Shown: positions 1-9,098 of the stretch, piece by piece | Position numbering within the stretch: position 1 is the first letter of the stretch | Layout: each line of letters starts with the position of its first letter | DNA from: Variovorax brevis | GTDB taxonomy: Bacteria > Pseudomonadota > Gammaproteobacteria > Burkholderiales > Burkholderiaceae_C | Direction of reading: 5' to 3' | Assembly: GCF_030317105.1 (NCBI RefSeq) | Contig: NZ_JASZYG010000007.1 | Coordinates: 248,001 to 312,000, forward strand | DNA length: 64,000 bases | Translations under genes and position numbers: made by a program | Notes under the pieces: model-generated | The model's input: only the letters and a program-made list of their open reading frames with translations | What the model was told of the DNA's origin: nothing | Databases searched by the model: none

Positions 1-992
1 CCTTGCTGCTGGCAGGCCTGCCGCAGGAATTGCCGGGCGGCACCATCAACCGACTGTGCGGTTCGGGCCTGGATGCGCTGGGCACCGCTGCTCGCGCCAT
101 CAAGGCCGGTGAGGCCGGGATGATGATCGCGGGCGGCGTGGAAAGCATGAGCCGCGCGCCCTTTGTCATGCCCAAGGCCGAAAGCGCCTTCAGCCGCGCC
201 AACGCGGTGTATGACACGACCATCGGCTGGCGCTTCGTCAACAAGCTCATGAAAGCGCAATACGGCGTCGACTCGATGCCCGAGACGGCGGAGAACGTCG
301 CGACCGACTACAAGATCGAGCGCGAAGCGCAAGACCGCATGGCGCTCGCGTCGCAACAGCGTGCCGTCGCGTCGCAGAAGTCCGGCTTCTTCGACGCCGA
401 GATCGTGCCCGTGAGCGTGCCGCAGAAAAAGGGCGACGCGGTCATCGTCAACAAGGACGAGCATCCGCGCGAAACCAGCATGGAAGCGCTGGCCAAGCTC
501 AAGGGCGTCGTTCGGCCTGACGGCACCGTCACGGCCGGCAATGCCAGCGGCGTGAATGACGGCGCCGTGGCGCTGCTGCTGGCGAGCGAAGCGATGGCGG
601 CGAAGCAGGGCCTGACGCCGCGCGCGCGCATCGTCGGCATGGCCACGGCAGGTGTTCCTCCGCGCGTGATGGGCATCGGCCCGGCGCCAGCCACGCAAAA
701 GGTGCTGGCGCTGACGGGCCTCAAGCTCGACCAGATCGACGTGATCGAACTCAACGAAGCCTTTGCAGCGCAGGGCCTCGCCGTGCTGCGCCTGCTCGGC
801 CTGAAGGACGACGATGCGCGGGTCAACATCAACGGCGGCGCGATTGCGTTGGGCCATCCGCTGGGCGCCAGCGGCGCCCGCCTGGCCACGACGGCGGTGA
901 ACCAACTGCACAAGAGCGGTGGCCGCTACGCGCTTTGCACCATGTGCATTGGCGTGGGGCAGGGCATCGCGGTGATCCTCGAGCGCGTCTGA
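1..992 (+). CDS. Thiolase, 3-oxoadipyl-CoA thiolase type (5' end outside window)
   Basis: Thiolase of the acetyl-CoA acyltransferase family, cut at its N-terminus by the window edge; about 329 residues are visible of the usual ~400. The nucleophile Cys sits in NRLCGSGLDA near the visible start, and the second active-site block (GGAIALGHPLGASGAR, then CIGVGQG with the acid/base Cys) is intact near the C-terminus. The sequence around the first Cys and the stretch MPKAESAFSR resemble 3-oxoadipyl-CoA thiolases (PcaF/PaaJ), which cleave 3-oxoadipyl-CoA to succinyl-CoA and acetyl-CoA at the end of aromatic catabolism. That would suit the aromatic acid locus downstream, but a general acetyl-CoA acetyltransferase is also possible. 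It ends just before a strong hairpin terminator. Confidence 0.8.
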   Translation, partial: LLLAGLPQELPGGTINRLCGSGLDALGTAARAIKAGEAGMMIAGGVESMSRAPFVMPKAESAFSRANAVYDTTIGWRFVNKLMKAQYGVDSMPETAENVATDYKIEREAQDRMALASQQRAVASQKSGFFDAEIVPVSVPQKKGDAVIVNKDEHPRETSMEALAKLKGVVRPDGTVTAGNASGVNDGAVALLLASEAMAAKQGLTPRARIVGMATAGVPPRVMGIGPAPATQKVLALTGLKLDQIDVIELNEAFAAQGLAVLRLLGLKDDDARVNINGGAIALGHPLGASGARLATTAVNQLHKSGGRYALCTMCIGVGQGIAVILERV

Positions 993-1012
993 GTTTTTTC
1001 CCCGCTCCCTGA

Positions 1013-1046
1013 AACGACAAAAGCGCCTCGCGGCGCTTTTGTCGTT
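1013..1046. terminator. Bidirectional rho-independent terminator
   Basis: A perfect 15-bp inverted repeat (1013-1027 and 1032-1046) with a 4-base loop. The arms contain a run of A on one side and T on the other, so it can stop transcription from both sides. It lies between the convergent thiolase (+) and permease (-) genes. Confidence 0.85.
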
Positions 1047-1098
1047 CCGGGTTGACGCTCACGCGCCTCCGTCCTGAAGGCGCGGCTGCGTCCGCCGA

Positions 1099-2555
1099 TC
1101 AGCGCTTGCCCTGCCTGGCCAGCACCCTCGCGCGTTGCACCGAGTGGTGCTGGCCGTAGCCAAAGTAGATGGCCAGGCCGATGGCGAGCCACACGACCAG
1201 ACGAAGCCAGGTGTCGCCCGGCAGCGCGCTCATCAGCACCAGGCAGAACAGGATGCCCAGCACCGGGATGAACGGCACGCCCGGAACGCGGAACGGACGG
1301 AAGGTGTTCTTTTCGCTCTTGCGCAGGTAGATCACCGCGCCGCACACCAGGATGAACGCGAACAGCGTGCCGATGCTCACCATTTCGCCAAGGATGTGGA
1401 TCGGCACCAGGCCGGCCACGATGGCGCAGACGATGCCGATGAAGATCTGGCTCATGTGCGGCGTGCCGTGCTTGGGGTGCAGCGTCGAGAAGAACTTGGG
1501 CAGCAGGCCGTCATTGGCGATCGTGTAGAAGATGCGGCTCTGGCCGTACAGCAGCACCAGGATCACGGTGGTCAGGCCGGCGAGTGCACCGAACTTGATG
1601 AGCAGCGACAGCCAGGGCTTGCCGATGACGTCCACGCCCAGCGCGATCGGGTCCGGCACGTTCAGCTTGGCGAAGGGCACCAGGCCGGTGAGCACGGCAG
1701 CCACGGCCACGTAAAGCGCCGTGCAGATGATCAGCGATCCGAGAATGCCGATGGGCATGTCGCGTTGCGGATTCTTGGCTTCCTGCGCCGCGGTCGACAC
1801 GGCGTCGAAGCCGATGAACGCGAAGAACACCACCGACGAGCCGCGCAGCACGCCGCTCCAGCCGAAGTGACCGAACTCGCCCGTGTTCTCGGGGATGAGC
1901 GGCGACCAGTTGTCCTGGTTGATGTAGCCAAAGCCGAAGCCACCACGACGATGAGCTTCACAGCCACCATCAAGTTGTTCAGGCTGGCCGATTCCTTGGT
2001 GCCGCGGATCAGCAGGAATGTCAGCGCCATGATGATGAGCGCCGCCGGCAGGTTGAACAATGCTGTGATCGTCGAGCCATCCTTCAAGGTGACGGTGCCC
2101 GGCGAATGCATGAGCGCGGGCGGCAAGTGAATGCCGAACTGCCCCAGCAGGCTGCCGAGGTAGCCCGACCAGCCGACCGCCACCGTGGCCGCTCCCATGG
2201 CGTATTCGAGCACCAGGTCCCAGCCGATGATCCAGGCGGCGAGTTCGCCCAGGGTGGCGTAGGTGTAGGTGTAGGAACTTCCGCTGACGGGAATCAGCGC
2301 CGCCAGTTCGGCGTAGCAAAGACCCACGAAGGCGCAGGCGAACCCGGCCAGGATGAAGGACAACATGATGCCGGGCCCTGCGTACTGCGCGGCCGCGGTG
2401 CCGGTCAGGACGAAAATGCCGGCGCCGATGATGGCCCCCACTCCGATTGCTGTGATGCTGAAAGCGCCGAGCGATTTGGGCAGCGTGTGGCTGCCCTCCC
2501 CGCCCGCAACGATGTCGGCCACGCTTTTGCGCGCCGTGTATTGGCTTTGTGCCAT
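1099..2555 (-). pseudogene. APC-family amino acid permease, disrupted by a frameshift
   Basis: Inner-membrane amino acid transporter of the APC superfamily (cationic amino acid transporter type). The N-terminal part, read from the ATG at 2555 behind a GGGAGACAGGG ribosome site, has the family signature GVGAIIGAGIFVLTG and the first five or so membrane helices, up to LNNLMVAVKLIVVV. The rest (GFGYINQDNWSP, FFAFIGFDAVSTAAQEAKNPQRD and the remaining helices to the stop) is in another frame. The join is near 1935-1950: the residues expected between IVVV and FGFGYI are missing, consistent with a net loss of about 10 bases. The intact protein would be about 485-490 residues. Either this is a real recent pseudogene or a sequencing/assembly error; coding quality on both sides is normal. 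Confidence 0.8.
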
Positions 2556-2587
2556 CCCTGTCTCCCTGTTTATTTGAAGTACTGAAA

Positions 2588-2610
2588 GCGGGCTATCCCG
2601 CCTGCAGGCG
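2588..2610 (-). promoter_or_regulatory. Adjacent palindromes in the leader of the permease gene
   Basis: Two inverted repeats sit next to each other 33-55 bases upstream of the permease start: GCGGG-ctat-CCCGC (2588-2601) and the perfect 12-base palindrome CGCCTGCAGGCG (2599-2610). They share three bases, so only one can form at a time as a hairpin. They could be an operator or a leader structure; no regulator can be named. Confidence 0.3.
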
Positions 2611-2838
2611 CGCGACGTTATCACGCGTCTGCGCCCTTCCAATGCCAAGATTTGCGCAGGACACAATGCCTCAAGACTTCGTCGCGCGGGAGCATCGAAA
2701 GCTTCGCCAAGGCCGGGCTCGACGTTGACAATGAGCCGACTTGATTTCCGGTCTGGACCGTCTTGAAGGGGGATGGTGACCAGCCGTCAAAATGCTCTCC
2801 CAACCCTCAAATGCCATTCACGCCATTCACGAATTCAC

Positions 2839-3603
2839 ATGACCGCATCGCACCTTGTCATCCTCACCGGCGCCTCGCGTGGCATGGGCCGCGCCATGGC
2901 CGAGCAACTGTTGCGTCGCACGGACCACGCGCTCGTCTGCATTTCGCGGCACAGCGATCCGTCGCTGGCGGCGAGCACGCCGCCGTCCGGCACCACGATC
3001 GACCAGTGGCAACAAGACCTGTCGGATGCGGCATCGGCCGCGGCGCGCCTCGGGTCCTGGCTGGAGGCCGCGCAGGAAGGGCGCTACGCCAGCGCCACGC
3101 TCATCAACAACGCGGGCGTCATCGCGCGGCCGGCGCCGCTGTCGGATGCGAGTGCGGACGACCTGCTGCGCGCGCTTCGTGTGGGGCTCGAAGCGCCGCT
3201 GCTGCTGAGCAGCGCCTTCCTGAAGGCCACGCGTTTGTGGGGCGTGCCGCGCAAGGTGCTCAACATCTCATCAGGCCTTGGCCGCAGTGCCATGGCCAGC
3301 CAGTCGCCGTATTGCGCGGCCAAGGCGGGCATGGATCACTTCTCGCGCGCGGTGGCGCTGGAAGAGGCGCAACTGCCGGGCGGCGCGCGCATCGTGTCGC
3401 TGGCGCCGGGTGTCATCGACACCGACATGCAGGCGCAACTGCGTGGCGGCGATCCAGCCAGCTTTCCGGATCGCGGACGTTTCGAGCGCTTGAAGTCCGA
3501 GGGTCTATTGGATTCGCCGGAGACTGCGGCGAAAAAGGTGCTGGCCTGGCTGGACCGGGAGGATTTCGGCAGCAAGCCGGTGGCCGACGTGCGCGAAGCC
3601 TGA
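2839..3603 (+). CDS. SDR-family oxidoreductase (sepiapterin/benzil reductase-like)
   Basis: Short-chain dehydrogenase/reductase of 254 residues, a normal single-domain SDR. Visible: the NAD(P)-binding TGASRGMG motif at residues 11-18, NNAG in the middle, and the catalytic Ser (NISSG) and YCAAK (Tyr-x3-Lys). The basic residue after the Gly motif suggests NADPH preference (inference). The overall form, with a weakly conserved C-terminus and LAPGVIDTDMQ, resembles the sepiapterin reductase/benzil reductase branch, so a carbonyl reductase role is likely, but the substrate is unknown. The ATG at 2839 is chosen because upstream in-frame starts add non-SDR sequence. It is divergent from the permease and convergent with the SRAP-family gene. 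Confidence 0.8.
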   Translation: MTASHLVILTGASRGMGRAMAEQLLRRTDHALVCISRHSDPSLAASTPPSGTTIDQWQQDLSDAASAAARLGSWLEAAQEGRYASATLINNAGVIARPAPLSDASADDLLRALRVGLEAPLLLSSAFLKATRLWGVPRKVLNISSGLGRSAMASQSPYCAAKAGMDHFSRAVALEEAQLPGGARIVSLAPGVIDTDMQAQLRGGDPASFPDRGRFERLKSEGLLDSPETAAKKVLAWLDREDFGSKPVADVREA

Positions 3604-3606
3604 ATT

Positions 3607-4242
3607 TCAGCGCTCGTGTGCGGGCTCGGCCTCGCTGCTGACGAGTTCGGTGTCTTCGAAGGGCCGCAGGAAGGCCGAGGTTTCCTCCACCGGGCAATTG
3701 AGCCAGTCGTCCAGCCACGCGTCATGCAGCAGGGCCACCATGCGCCGCTCGGGCGCATCGTCCTGATCGGCATGGACCGTGAGGATGGCGAAGCTCTCCA
3801 CGCACTGGCCTTGCGGCGAGCGCCATCCATTCCACAAGCCCGCCATGGCCAGCGCCTTGCCGTCGGCGCGTGAATGGCGAATCACGGCTCCCGTGGCGGA
3901 ATCGGTCTCGAAGATGGCTTCAGCCAGCACGACGCAACGGTGGCCGCGTTTCCACGGCTGGTAGAAGTTGCGTTCCTCGAACGCGGTTTCCGCCTGCGCT
4001 TCGAACAAGGGGTCTTCGCCGTCCTTCGAGAACAAGGGGATCAAGCCCCATCGCCCGGTGCTCGCCTCGTACTGCGACAAGCTGCCGCTGCTGCCGGGGT
4101 GGTCCGCGCGAGGACGTCGAACGAAAGTTCCTGTTTGCCGTGGCCAGATCGACGCCGGCGTTGGCAAGAGGGGCACGGAATCGATACCAAAGCGCGAGAC
4201 GTATTCGTCCCGATCGCGCACGCCTTGATAGTGATGAATCAT
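3607..4242 (-). CDS. SRAP (YedK/HMCES)-family protein lacking key catalytic residues
   Basis: About 211 residues, the usual size for SRAP proteins, which crosslink to abasic sites in single-stranded DNA through the N-terminal Cys2. The fold signature is recognisable: WGLIPLF, AQAETAFEE, the RCVVLAEAIFE block and RMVALLHDAWLDDWL. However, the start reads MIHHYQGVRDRDEY, where family members begin MC-x-x-Y, so Cys2 is replaced by Ile. The Asn of the usual NAR-x-E motif is Glu (EAQAE), and no His is apparent at the usual FH/HDR position before the RMV segment. The Glu of the AxxxYE-type motif remains. The upstream TTG start at 4278 would not restore a Cys2. It is probably a non-crosslinking paralogue; the function is unknown. 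Confidence 0.75.
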   Translation of the reverse strand: MIHHYQGVRDRDEYVSRFGIDSVPLLPTPASIWPRQTGTFVRRPRADHPGSSGSLSQYEASTGRWGLIPLFSKDGEDPLFEAQAETAFEERNFYQPWKRGHRCVVLAEAIFETDSATGAVIRHSRADGKALAMAGLWNGWRSPQGQCVESFAILTVHADQDDAPERRMVALLHDAWLDDWLNCPVEETSAFLRPFEDTELVSSEAEPAHER

Positions 4243-4323
4243 CTGCCCACTGTAGGAAACCCGGCTTTGATTCGTCAATCAGCCATTGGTATGCAGATCG
4301 GCCAGGGTCTGTGCACTAATTGG

Positions 4324-4809
4324 CTAAAGATATAGTTTTTGAAGAAGGCGAATTAATGTTTCCCGTTCGCGTGCAGTGAGTTTGGCGCTGGCGTCCATCT
4401 CGAGTTGTGTCACCGCCTGCTCGGCTTCGCGCGTCAGCTTTTCGCCCGCGGGCGTCAGGTGCAGGCCGACGGCGCGACCATCGCGTGGATGGGCGCGGCG
4501 CTCGATGAGGCCGCGGCTGTCCAGCGCGGCAATGAGGCTCACGAGGTTGGGCGGAAGAATGTCGAGCGTGGCGCACAGCTGGCGCGACGTGGCGCCGGGG
4601 TTGTGGGCCAGCAGGCACAGCACCGAGAAGTCGACCTGCTTCAGGCCGTAGGGCGCCATGCGCTCTGCAAAGATGCCGCTGATCACGGACCATCCGCGCC
4701 GGGCGTTGTAGCCGACCAGCGTTTCAAGAAAGCCGTTGTCCAGTGCCTCGCCTTTGCCGCCACTTGCGGGGGGCGTGCTGGCGTTGGTTGATTTTTTGGA
4801 TTCACGCAT
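4324..4809 (-). CDS. MarR-family regulator of the hydroxycinnamate locus
   Basis: A 161-residue winged-helix regulator of the MarR family: a dimerisation helix at the start, then helix-turn-helix residues around NPGATSRQLCATLDILPPNLVSLIAAL, then the wing with RRAHPRDGRAVGL, whose D-x-R is typical of MarR proteins. It is the last gene of the minus-strand series, 30 bases after the acyl-CoA dehydrogenase. In other bacteria, MarR repressors HcaR and CouR control hydroxycinnamate genes and release DNA on binding the hydroxycinnamoyl-CoA; position and family make the same role likely here (inference). Its best candidate operator is the palindrome at 17035. Confidence 0.8.
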   Translation of the reverse strand: MRESKKSTNASTPPASGGKGEALDNGFLETLVGYNARRGWSVISGIFAERMAPYGLKQVDFSVLCLLAHNPGATSRQLCATLDILPPNLVSLIAALDSRGLIERRAHPRDGRAVGLHLTPAGEKLTREAEQAVTQLEMDASAKLTARERETLIRLLQKLYL

Positions 4810-4839
4810 GCTGCAAGCTCGTTGCGGTTCGAAGACCTT

Positions 4840-6576
4840 TCACTCCGGGGCTTGGGACTTCGCATTCGCGGCCTCTTCGCAGGCGCGCTTGATCATTCCC
4901 AGCCGCATGTCGAATTCTGGCAAAACCCAACGCCGAAATGCCTCAGACGGCGCACGCCAGCGTGCATCGCCTGCCGGCGCCACGGTGTCGATGCGGGCCC
5001 ATGCCCACGCGAGCAGTACCAGCATGACGACACGCAGGTAGTCGTCCGCCACTTCATGCGCCAGCGCGGGACTGGCGTGCGTGGCCATGGCGATCGATGT
5101 GCTCAGGTAGCGCAACTGCGCCATGCGGCGCTGCACGTCGGCATCGACGTCGCGTGACGCGTCGAGTTCGTCGCGCAGCTCGAGGAGGGTGGCGGCGAAG
5201 GCGGCGCCGGCGTCGGGCAGCACCTTTCGCACGAGCAGGTCGATGGCCTGGATCTCGTTGGTGCCCTCGTAGATCATGGCGATGCGCGCATCCCGCAGCA
5301 CCTGCTCGATGCCCCATTCGCGCACATAGCCGTGTCCGCCGAAGACCTGCAGGCAGTCGCTGGCGCCGGCAAAGCCCTGCTGGCTGCAGGCGGACTTGAG
5401 CACCGGAGTGATGAAGCTGCACCAGCGCTGCGCGCGCTCGCGTGTCTTTGCATCGCCGCTGTGTTTCGCGACATCGAGCATCAATGCGGTGCGGTAGGCG
5501 ACCAGGCGTGCGCCGTCGATCCACGCGCGTTGCGTGTCGAGGATGCGGCGGATGGCGGGGTGCTCCACGATCAGGTCGGCCGCGTCGTTCTTGCTACGCG
5601 ATGCCGGCGGCACGGGCGCGCGCATCTGGCGGCGCTCGTGCGCGTAGGCATGTGCTTTTTGCCATGCCGCATCGAGCAGGCCGATGCCTTGCAGGCCGAC
5701 GAGCAGGCGCGCCGCGTTCATCATCACGAACATCGCGTTGAGGCCGCGACCGGGCTCGCCGATGAGCCAGCCGGTGGCCGCGTCGAAGCGCATGACGCAG
5801 GTGGGGCTGGCGTGAATGCCCATCTTTTCCTCGATGCGCTCGCACTGCGCGCCGTTGCGCGTGCCATCGGCCAGGAACTTGGGCACGAGCACGAGCGACA
5901 GCCCCTTGGGGCCCGCCGGCGCATCGGGCTGGCGCGCCAGGACGAGGTGGACGATGTTGTCCGTCAGGTCGTGCTCGCCACCGGAGATGAAGATCTTTTC
6001 GCCCGATACGCGCAAGCTCCCGTCGGGCTGCGGCACCGCGCGCGTTCGCACCTGGCCCAGGTCGCTGCCTGCGTGCGCTTCGGTCAGGCACATGGTTGCG
6101 AGCCACTCGCCGGTGGCGAGCTTGCCGAGGTAGCGTTCGCGCAGCGCGTCGCTTCCGTGGTGCTTGATGCATTCGTACGCGCCGTGCAGCAATGCGGGCG
6201 CCATGGTGAAGCCATGGTTCGCGGCGCTGAGCCATTCGTAGAACACGCACTGGAGCACGGCGGGCAGGCCTTGTCCGCCATCTTCGGGCGGCGCTGCCAG
6301 CGCCGGCCAACCGGCCCGCACGAAAGCCCCGTAGGCTTCGCGAAAGCCCGGTGGCATGCGCACCGCCCCGGATTCGAAGCGGGCGCCGCTTTCATCGCCG
6401 ATGCGGTTGAGCGGCGCGATGACTTCGCCAATGAATCTGCCGGCTTCATCCAGCACTTGCGTCATCAGCGCGTCGTCGACTTCCGCGAAGGGCGCGAGCC
6501 CGCGAAGCGTCGGCGTGGCGGACAGGACGTCGTGCAGCAGAAAGTGGACGTCCTCGGGGCGCGGCTGGTAGTCCAT
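4840..6576 (-). CDS. Acyl-CoA dehydrogenase (DmdC-like long form)
   Basis: A 578-residue FAD-dependent acyl-CoA dehydrogenase. The length and start (MDYQPRPEDVHFLLHDVL) fit the long DmdC-like branch, which has extra N- and C-terminal domains. Visible: the FAD/acyl-CoA middle domain (MCLTEAHAGSDLG, EKIFISGGEHDL), GHGYVREWGIEQ, and the catalytic Glu segment YEGTNEIQA. The ATG at 6576 lies two bases after the stop of the esterase gene, so the two are co-transcribed. In Acinetobacter the hca cluster has an acyl-CoA dehydrogenase (HcaD) that lets saturated phenylpropanoids enter the hydroxycinnamate route; the same role (dihydroferuloyl- to feruloyl-CoA) is a reasonable inference here. Confidence 0.82.
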   Translation of the reverse strand: MDYQPRPEDVHFLLHDVLSATPTLRGLAPFAEVDDALMTQVLDEAGRFIGEVIAPLNRIGDESGARFESGAVRMPPGFREAYGAFVRAGWPALAAPPEDGGQGLPAVLQCVFYEWLSAANHGFTMAPALLHGAYECIKHHGSDALRERYLGKLATGEWLATMCLTEAHAGSDLGQVRTRAVPQPDGSLRVSGEKIFISGGEHDLTDNIVHLVLARQPDAPAGPKGLSLVLVPKFLADGTRNGAQCERIEEKMGIHASPTCVMRFDAATGWLIGEPGRGLNAMFVMMNAARLLVGLQGIGLLDAAWQKAHAYAHERRQMRAPVPPASRSKNDAADLIVEHPAIRRILDTQRAWIDGARLVAYRTALMLDVAKHSGDAKTRERAQRWCSFITPVLKSACSQQGFAGASDCLQVFGGHGYVREWGIEQVLRDARIAMIYEGTNEIQAIDLLVRKVLPDAGAAFAATLLELRDELDASRDVDADVQRRMAQLRYLSTSIAMATHASPALAHEVADDYLRVVMLVLLAWAWARIDTVAPAGDARWRAPSEAFRRWVLPEFDMRLGMIKRACEEAANAKSQAPE

Positions 6577-6578
6577 CG

Positions 6579-8318
6579 TCAGGAGCCTTTGGCGGTCTTG
6601 CAGGCAAAGCTGCCGGCCTTCTCGGCGTCGCCGCCTCCATAGACGGCCACGCGCGGATAGGGGCACAGGGGGCGGGTGCGGTCGGCGGCCCAGTTGGCCG
6701 GCACTTCAGCGTTCGCCACCTTGGCGCCGGCGCCGCGGCTTTGGGCGACGACCGATTCCGGGGCCTTGCCCGCTTCGACCCAATCGACGAGCGCACTGAG
6801 CATGTCGAATTGGTCGGTGGCCGGGCCGCCCGAGCAGTGGTTCATGCCCGGCACCGGAAAGTAGCGCGCGAAGGCGTCGGCCTGTCCGCCGTTGGCGGCC
6901 TGGAGTCCTTCGTACCACGCGGCCGTGTCGTCGGAAGAGAAGACCGGATCACTGGTGCCGTGATAGACCATCATCTTGGCGCCACGGTCGCGCAGTGCTT
7001 CGAGCCTGGTGGGGTTGGGCGGCGTCATGAAGGACATCGCGGATTCCGAATACACGCCGCTGGTGGCGAAGATGCGGGGCGCATCCTTGTCGAGATCGAA
7101 GCCCAGTGCGTACGCCAGGCCACCGGGCCGATCGGCCAGCGGAGGCGAGGAGAACACGAAGGCGCTGGCTGCCGGGTCGAGCGTCTGCGCGTTGATGAAC
7201 TTCCATTGGCGCCAGTTGGCACCGTTGATGCCGGCGTCGAAGGGGAAGGTGCTGTAGAGCGCGGCGCCGCTGCTGTTGCGCGGGCCTGCAAAGAGCCTGG
7301 ACAACGCGGTCTTCTGCGCAGCACTCAAGCAACTGCCGTCGCGTGCGCCCGTGCAGGTCGGCACCGCGGTGGCGAGGTCAAAGCGCGCCTGGCATGACTT
7401 GACGTCGGACACGATGCCGTCGGCCAATCCGTCCAGTGCATCGCATTTCGCGAGCACCCCGTCTGCGAGCAACTTGAGTTCAGCCGACGTGAAGGCGCTT
7501 TGCACGTCGGGCAGCCCGGCCGGTGTCTTTGTTGTCGCGACCGTGGCCAGTTGCTGCACGCCGTACATTTCGCCGATGGCCGCCTTCGGCAGGTTGAAGC
7601 CAGGGTCGCCCACGATGATGCCGTCGTACTGCTGCGGCAGACGCGCGGCAGTCACCATGGCGTGGCGGCCACCGTTGGAGCAGCCGCCGAAATAGGAGCG
7701 ATCGGGGCCGCGGCCATAGGCCTTGGCGATGAGGTTTTTCGCCATCGGCGTGAGTTGCGCAACAGCGTTGTAGCCGTAGTCCAGGCGCGCTTGCGGGTCG
7801 ACGCCGAAGCGCGGGTTCTGCGCGCCGGTGTGGCCTGCGTCGGAGCTGATCACGGCAAAGCCCATCTCCAGCGCACTGCTTCTTGGCGCGCCACCGCCAA
7901 CGCCGCCGACGGCCGGCACGACCGCGCCGTCGAGGCCACCATTGGCCTGGTAGAAGAAACGCCCGTTCCATTGCACCGGCAAGCGCATCTCGAAGCCGAT
8001 GGCGTAGGTGGCCCCGTCGACCGGACTCACGCGTTCGTTCACCTTGCCCTGCACCAGGCAGTGCGCCGGCGCCGCCATGGCAAGCGTGCCGACCGTGATG
8101 GTGCCGGCCGGCTCTGCGCTCAGCTTGGTGTAGACCGTGCCGGGCAGGGCTGCGCGCGCCGCGAGATCGGTGCATGCCTGAAGCGTGCCGGGCTTCGCGG
8201 CGGCAAGGCGTGGAAGCTCTGCGGCCGAACGGCCCATGCTGCCGCAGGCGGCAAGGGTAGCCGCGGCGGCAGCCGTCAGCATCAAGGCGGGCAGGGCGCC
8301 GCGGAAGGGCAATCTCAT
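6579..8318 (-). CDS. Tannase/feruloyl esterase family lipoprotein
   Basis: A 579-residue tannase/feruloyl esterase. The start has a signal peptide with a lipobox (ATLAACGS, Cys at about 22), so it is probably anchored to the outer or periplasmic membrane face. The catalytic Ser is in YFGGCSNGGRHA (G-x-S-x-G type with the Cys next to it that family members pair with a Cys near the catalytic His), and the late segment PGMNHCSGGP carries that His and Cys. ATG at 8318 follows an AGGAGA ribosome site. It would hydrolyse hydroxycinnamate or gallate esters such as chlorogenate or feruloyl esters outside the cytoplasm, delivering free acid to the ABC importer encoded just upstream. Acinetobacter HcaG has the comparable job. 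Confidence 0.85.
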   Translation of the reverse strand: MRLPFRGALPALMLTAAAAATLAACGSMGRSAAELPRLAAAKPGTLQACTDLAARAALPGTVYTKLSAEPAGTITVGTLAMAAPAHCLVQGKVNERVSPVDGATYAIGFEMRLPVQWNGRFFYQANGGLDGAVVPAVGGVGGGAPRSSALEMGFAVISSDAGHTGAQNPRFGVDPQARLDYGYNAVAQLTPMAKNLIAKAYGRGPDRSYFGGCSNGGRHAMVTAARLPQQYDGIIVGDPGFNLPKAAIGEMYGVQQLATVATTKTPAGLPDVQSAFTSAELKLLADGVLAKCDALDGLADGIVSDVKSCQARFDLATAVPTCTGARDGSCLSAAQKTALSRLFAGPRNSSGAALYSTFPFDAGINGANWRQWKFINAQTLDPAASAFVFSSPPLADRPGGLAYALGFDLDKDAPRIFATSGVYSESAMSFMTPPNPTRLEALRDRGAKMMVYHGTSDPVFSSDDTAAWYEGLQAANGGQADAFARYFPVPGMNHCSGGPATDQFDMLSALVDWVEAGKAPESVVAQSRGAGAKVANAEVPANWAADRTRPLCPYPRVAVYGGGDAEKAGSFACKTAKGS

Positions 8319-8350
8319 CGTGTCTCCTGGCCAGTCAAAAGATGCTTCGC

Positions 8351-9085
8351 TCAGGCGGCGGCGCGTGCGGCGCCGAGGTAGGTGTCGATCACGCGCGAAT
8401 CGCCTGCGAGCTGCCTGGCTTCGCCCTGCAGGCTCACGCTGCCCATCTCCAGCACGTAGCCGTGATCGGCCACTTCCAGTGCAGCGCGCGCGTTCTGCTC
8501 CACGAGCAGGATGGTGACGCCGGTGGCGCGCAAGGCGCTCACGGTGCGGAAGATCTCCTGCACCACCAGCGGCGCCAAGCCGAGACTGGGTTCGTCGAGC
8601 ATGAGGAGCGATGGGCGCGACATCAGCGCGCGGCCGACTGCCAGCATTTGCCGCTCGCCACCCGACAAGGTGCCGGCCTGTTGCACGCGGCGCTCCTTCA
8701 GGCGCGGAAAAAGCGCATACACCGCGTCGAGCTGCTCGCGCCACTTCGGGTTGCGCAGTCGCACCTGGCGGAAGGCGCCCAGCACGAGGTTGTCTTCCAC
8801 CGGCATGGTGCCGAAGAGCTCGCGCTTTTCGGGAACGAGCGAAATGCCGAGCATCACGCGTTCCTCCAGCGAGAGACCGCCGATCGGCTTGCCCCGGTAT
8901 TCGATGGCCCCCTTGGACGGCAGCACGCCCATCAGCGCGTTGAGAAGGGTCGACTTGCCTGCGCCGTTGGGCCCGATGACGGTGATCACGCTGCCCTCGG
9001 CCGCTTCGAGATCGATGCCATGCAGCACCTCGGCGCGGCCGTAGCCGGCGTGCAGGTCGCGGATCCGGAGGAGGGGAGTGGTCAT
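8351..9085 (-). CDS. livF: LIV-type ABC transporter ATP-binding protein
   Basis: A 244-residue ATPase of the HAAT (branched-chain amino acid type) ABC family, LivF branch. Walker A GPNGAGKST is at about residues 38-46; the ABC signature LSGGERQML and Walker B LLMLDEPSLGLAP follow. It lies 13 bases after the fused permease-ATPase and supplies the second nucleotide-binding subunit. LIV-type systems next to aromatic catabolic genes often import aromatic acids; the gene neighbourhood suggests a hydroxycinnamate or related substrate rather than leucine (inference). Confidence 0.9.
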   Translation of the reverse strand: MTTPLLRIRDLHAGYGRAEVLHGIDLEAAEGSVITVIGPNGAGKSTLLNALMGVLPSKGAIEYRGKPIGGLSLEERVMLGISLVPEKRELFGTMPVEDNLVLGAFRQVRLRNPKWREQLDAVYALFPRLKERRVQQAGTLSGGERQMLAVGRALMSRPSLLMLDEPSLGLAPLVVQEIFRTVSALRATGVTILLVEQNARAALEVADHGYVLEMGSVSLQGEARQLAGDSRVIDTYLGAARAAA

Positions 9086-9098
9086 GCTGGGTGCGCTC

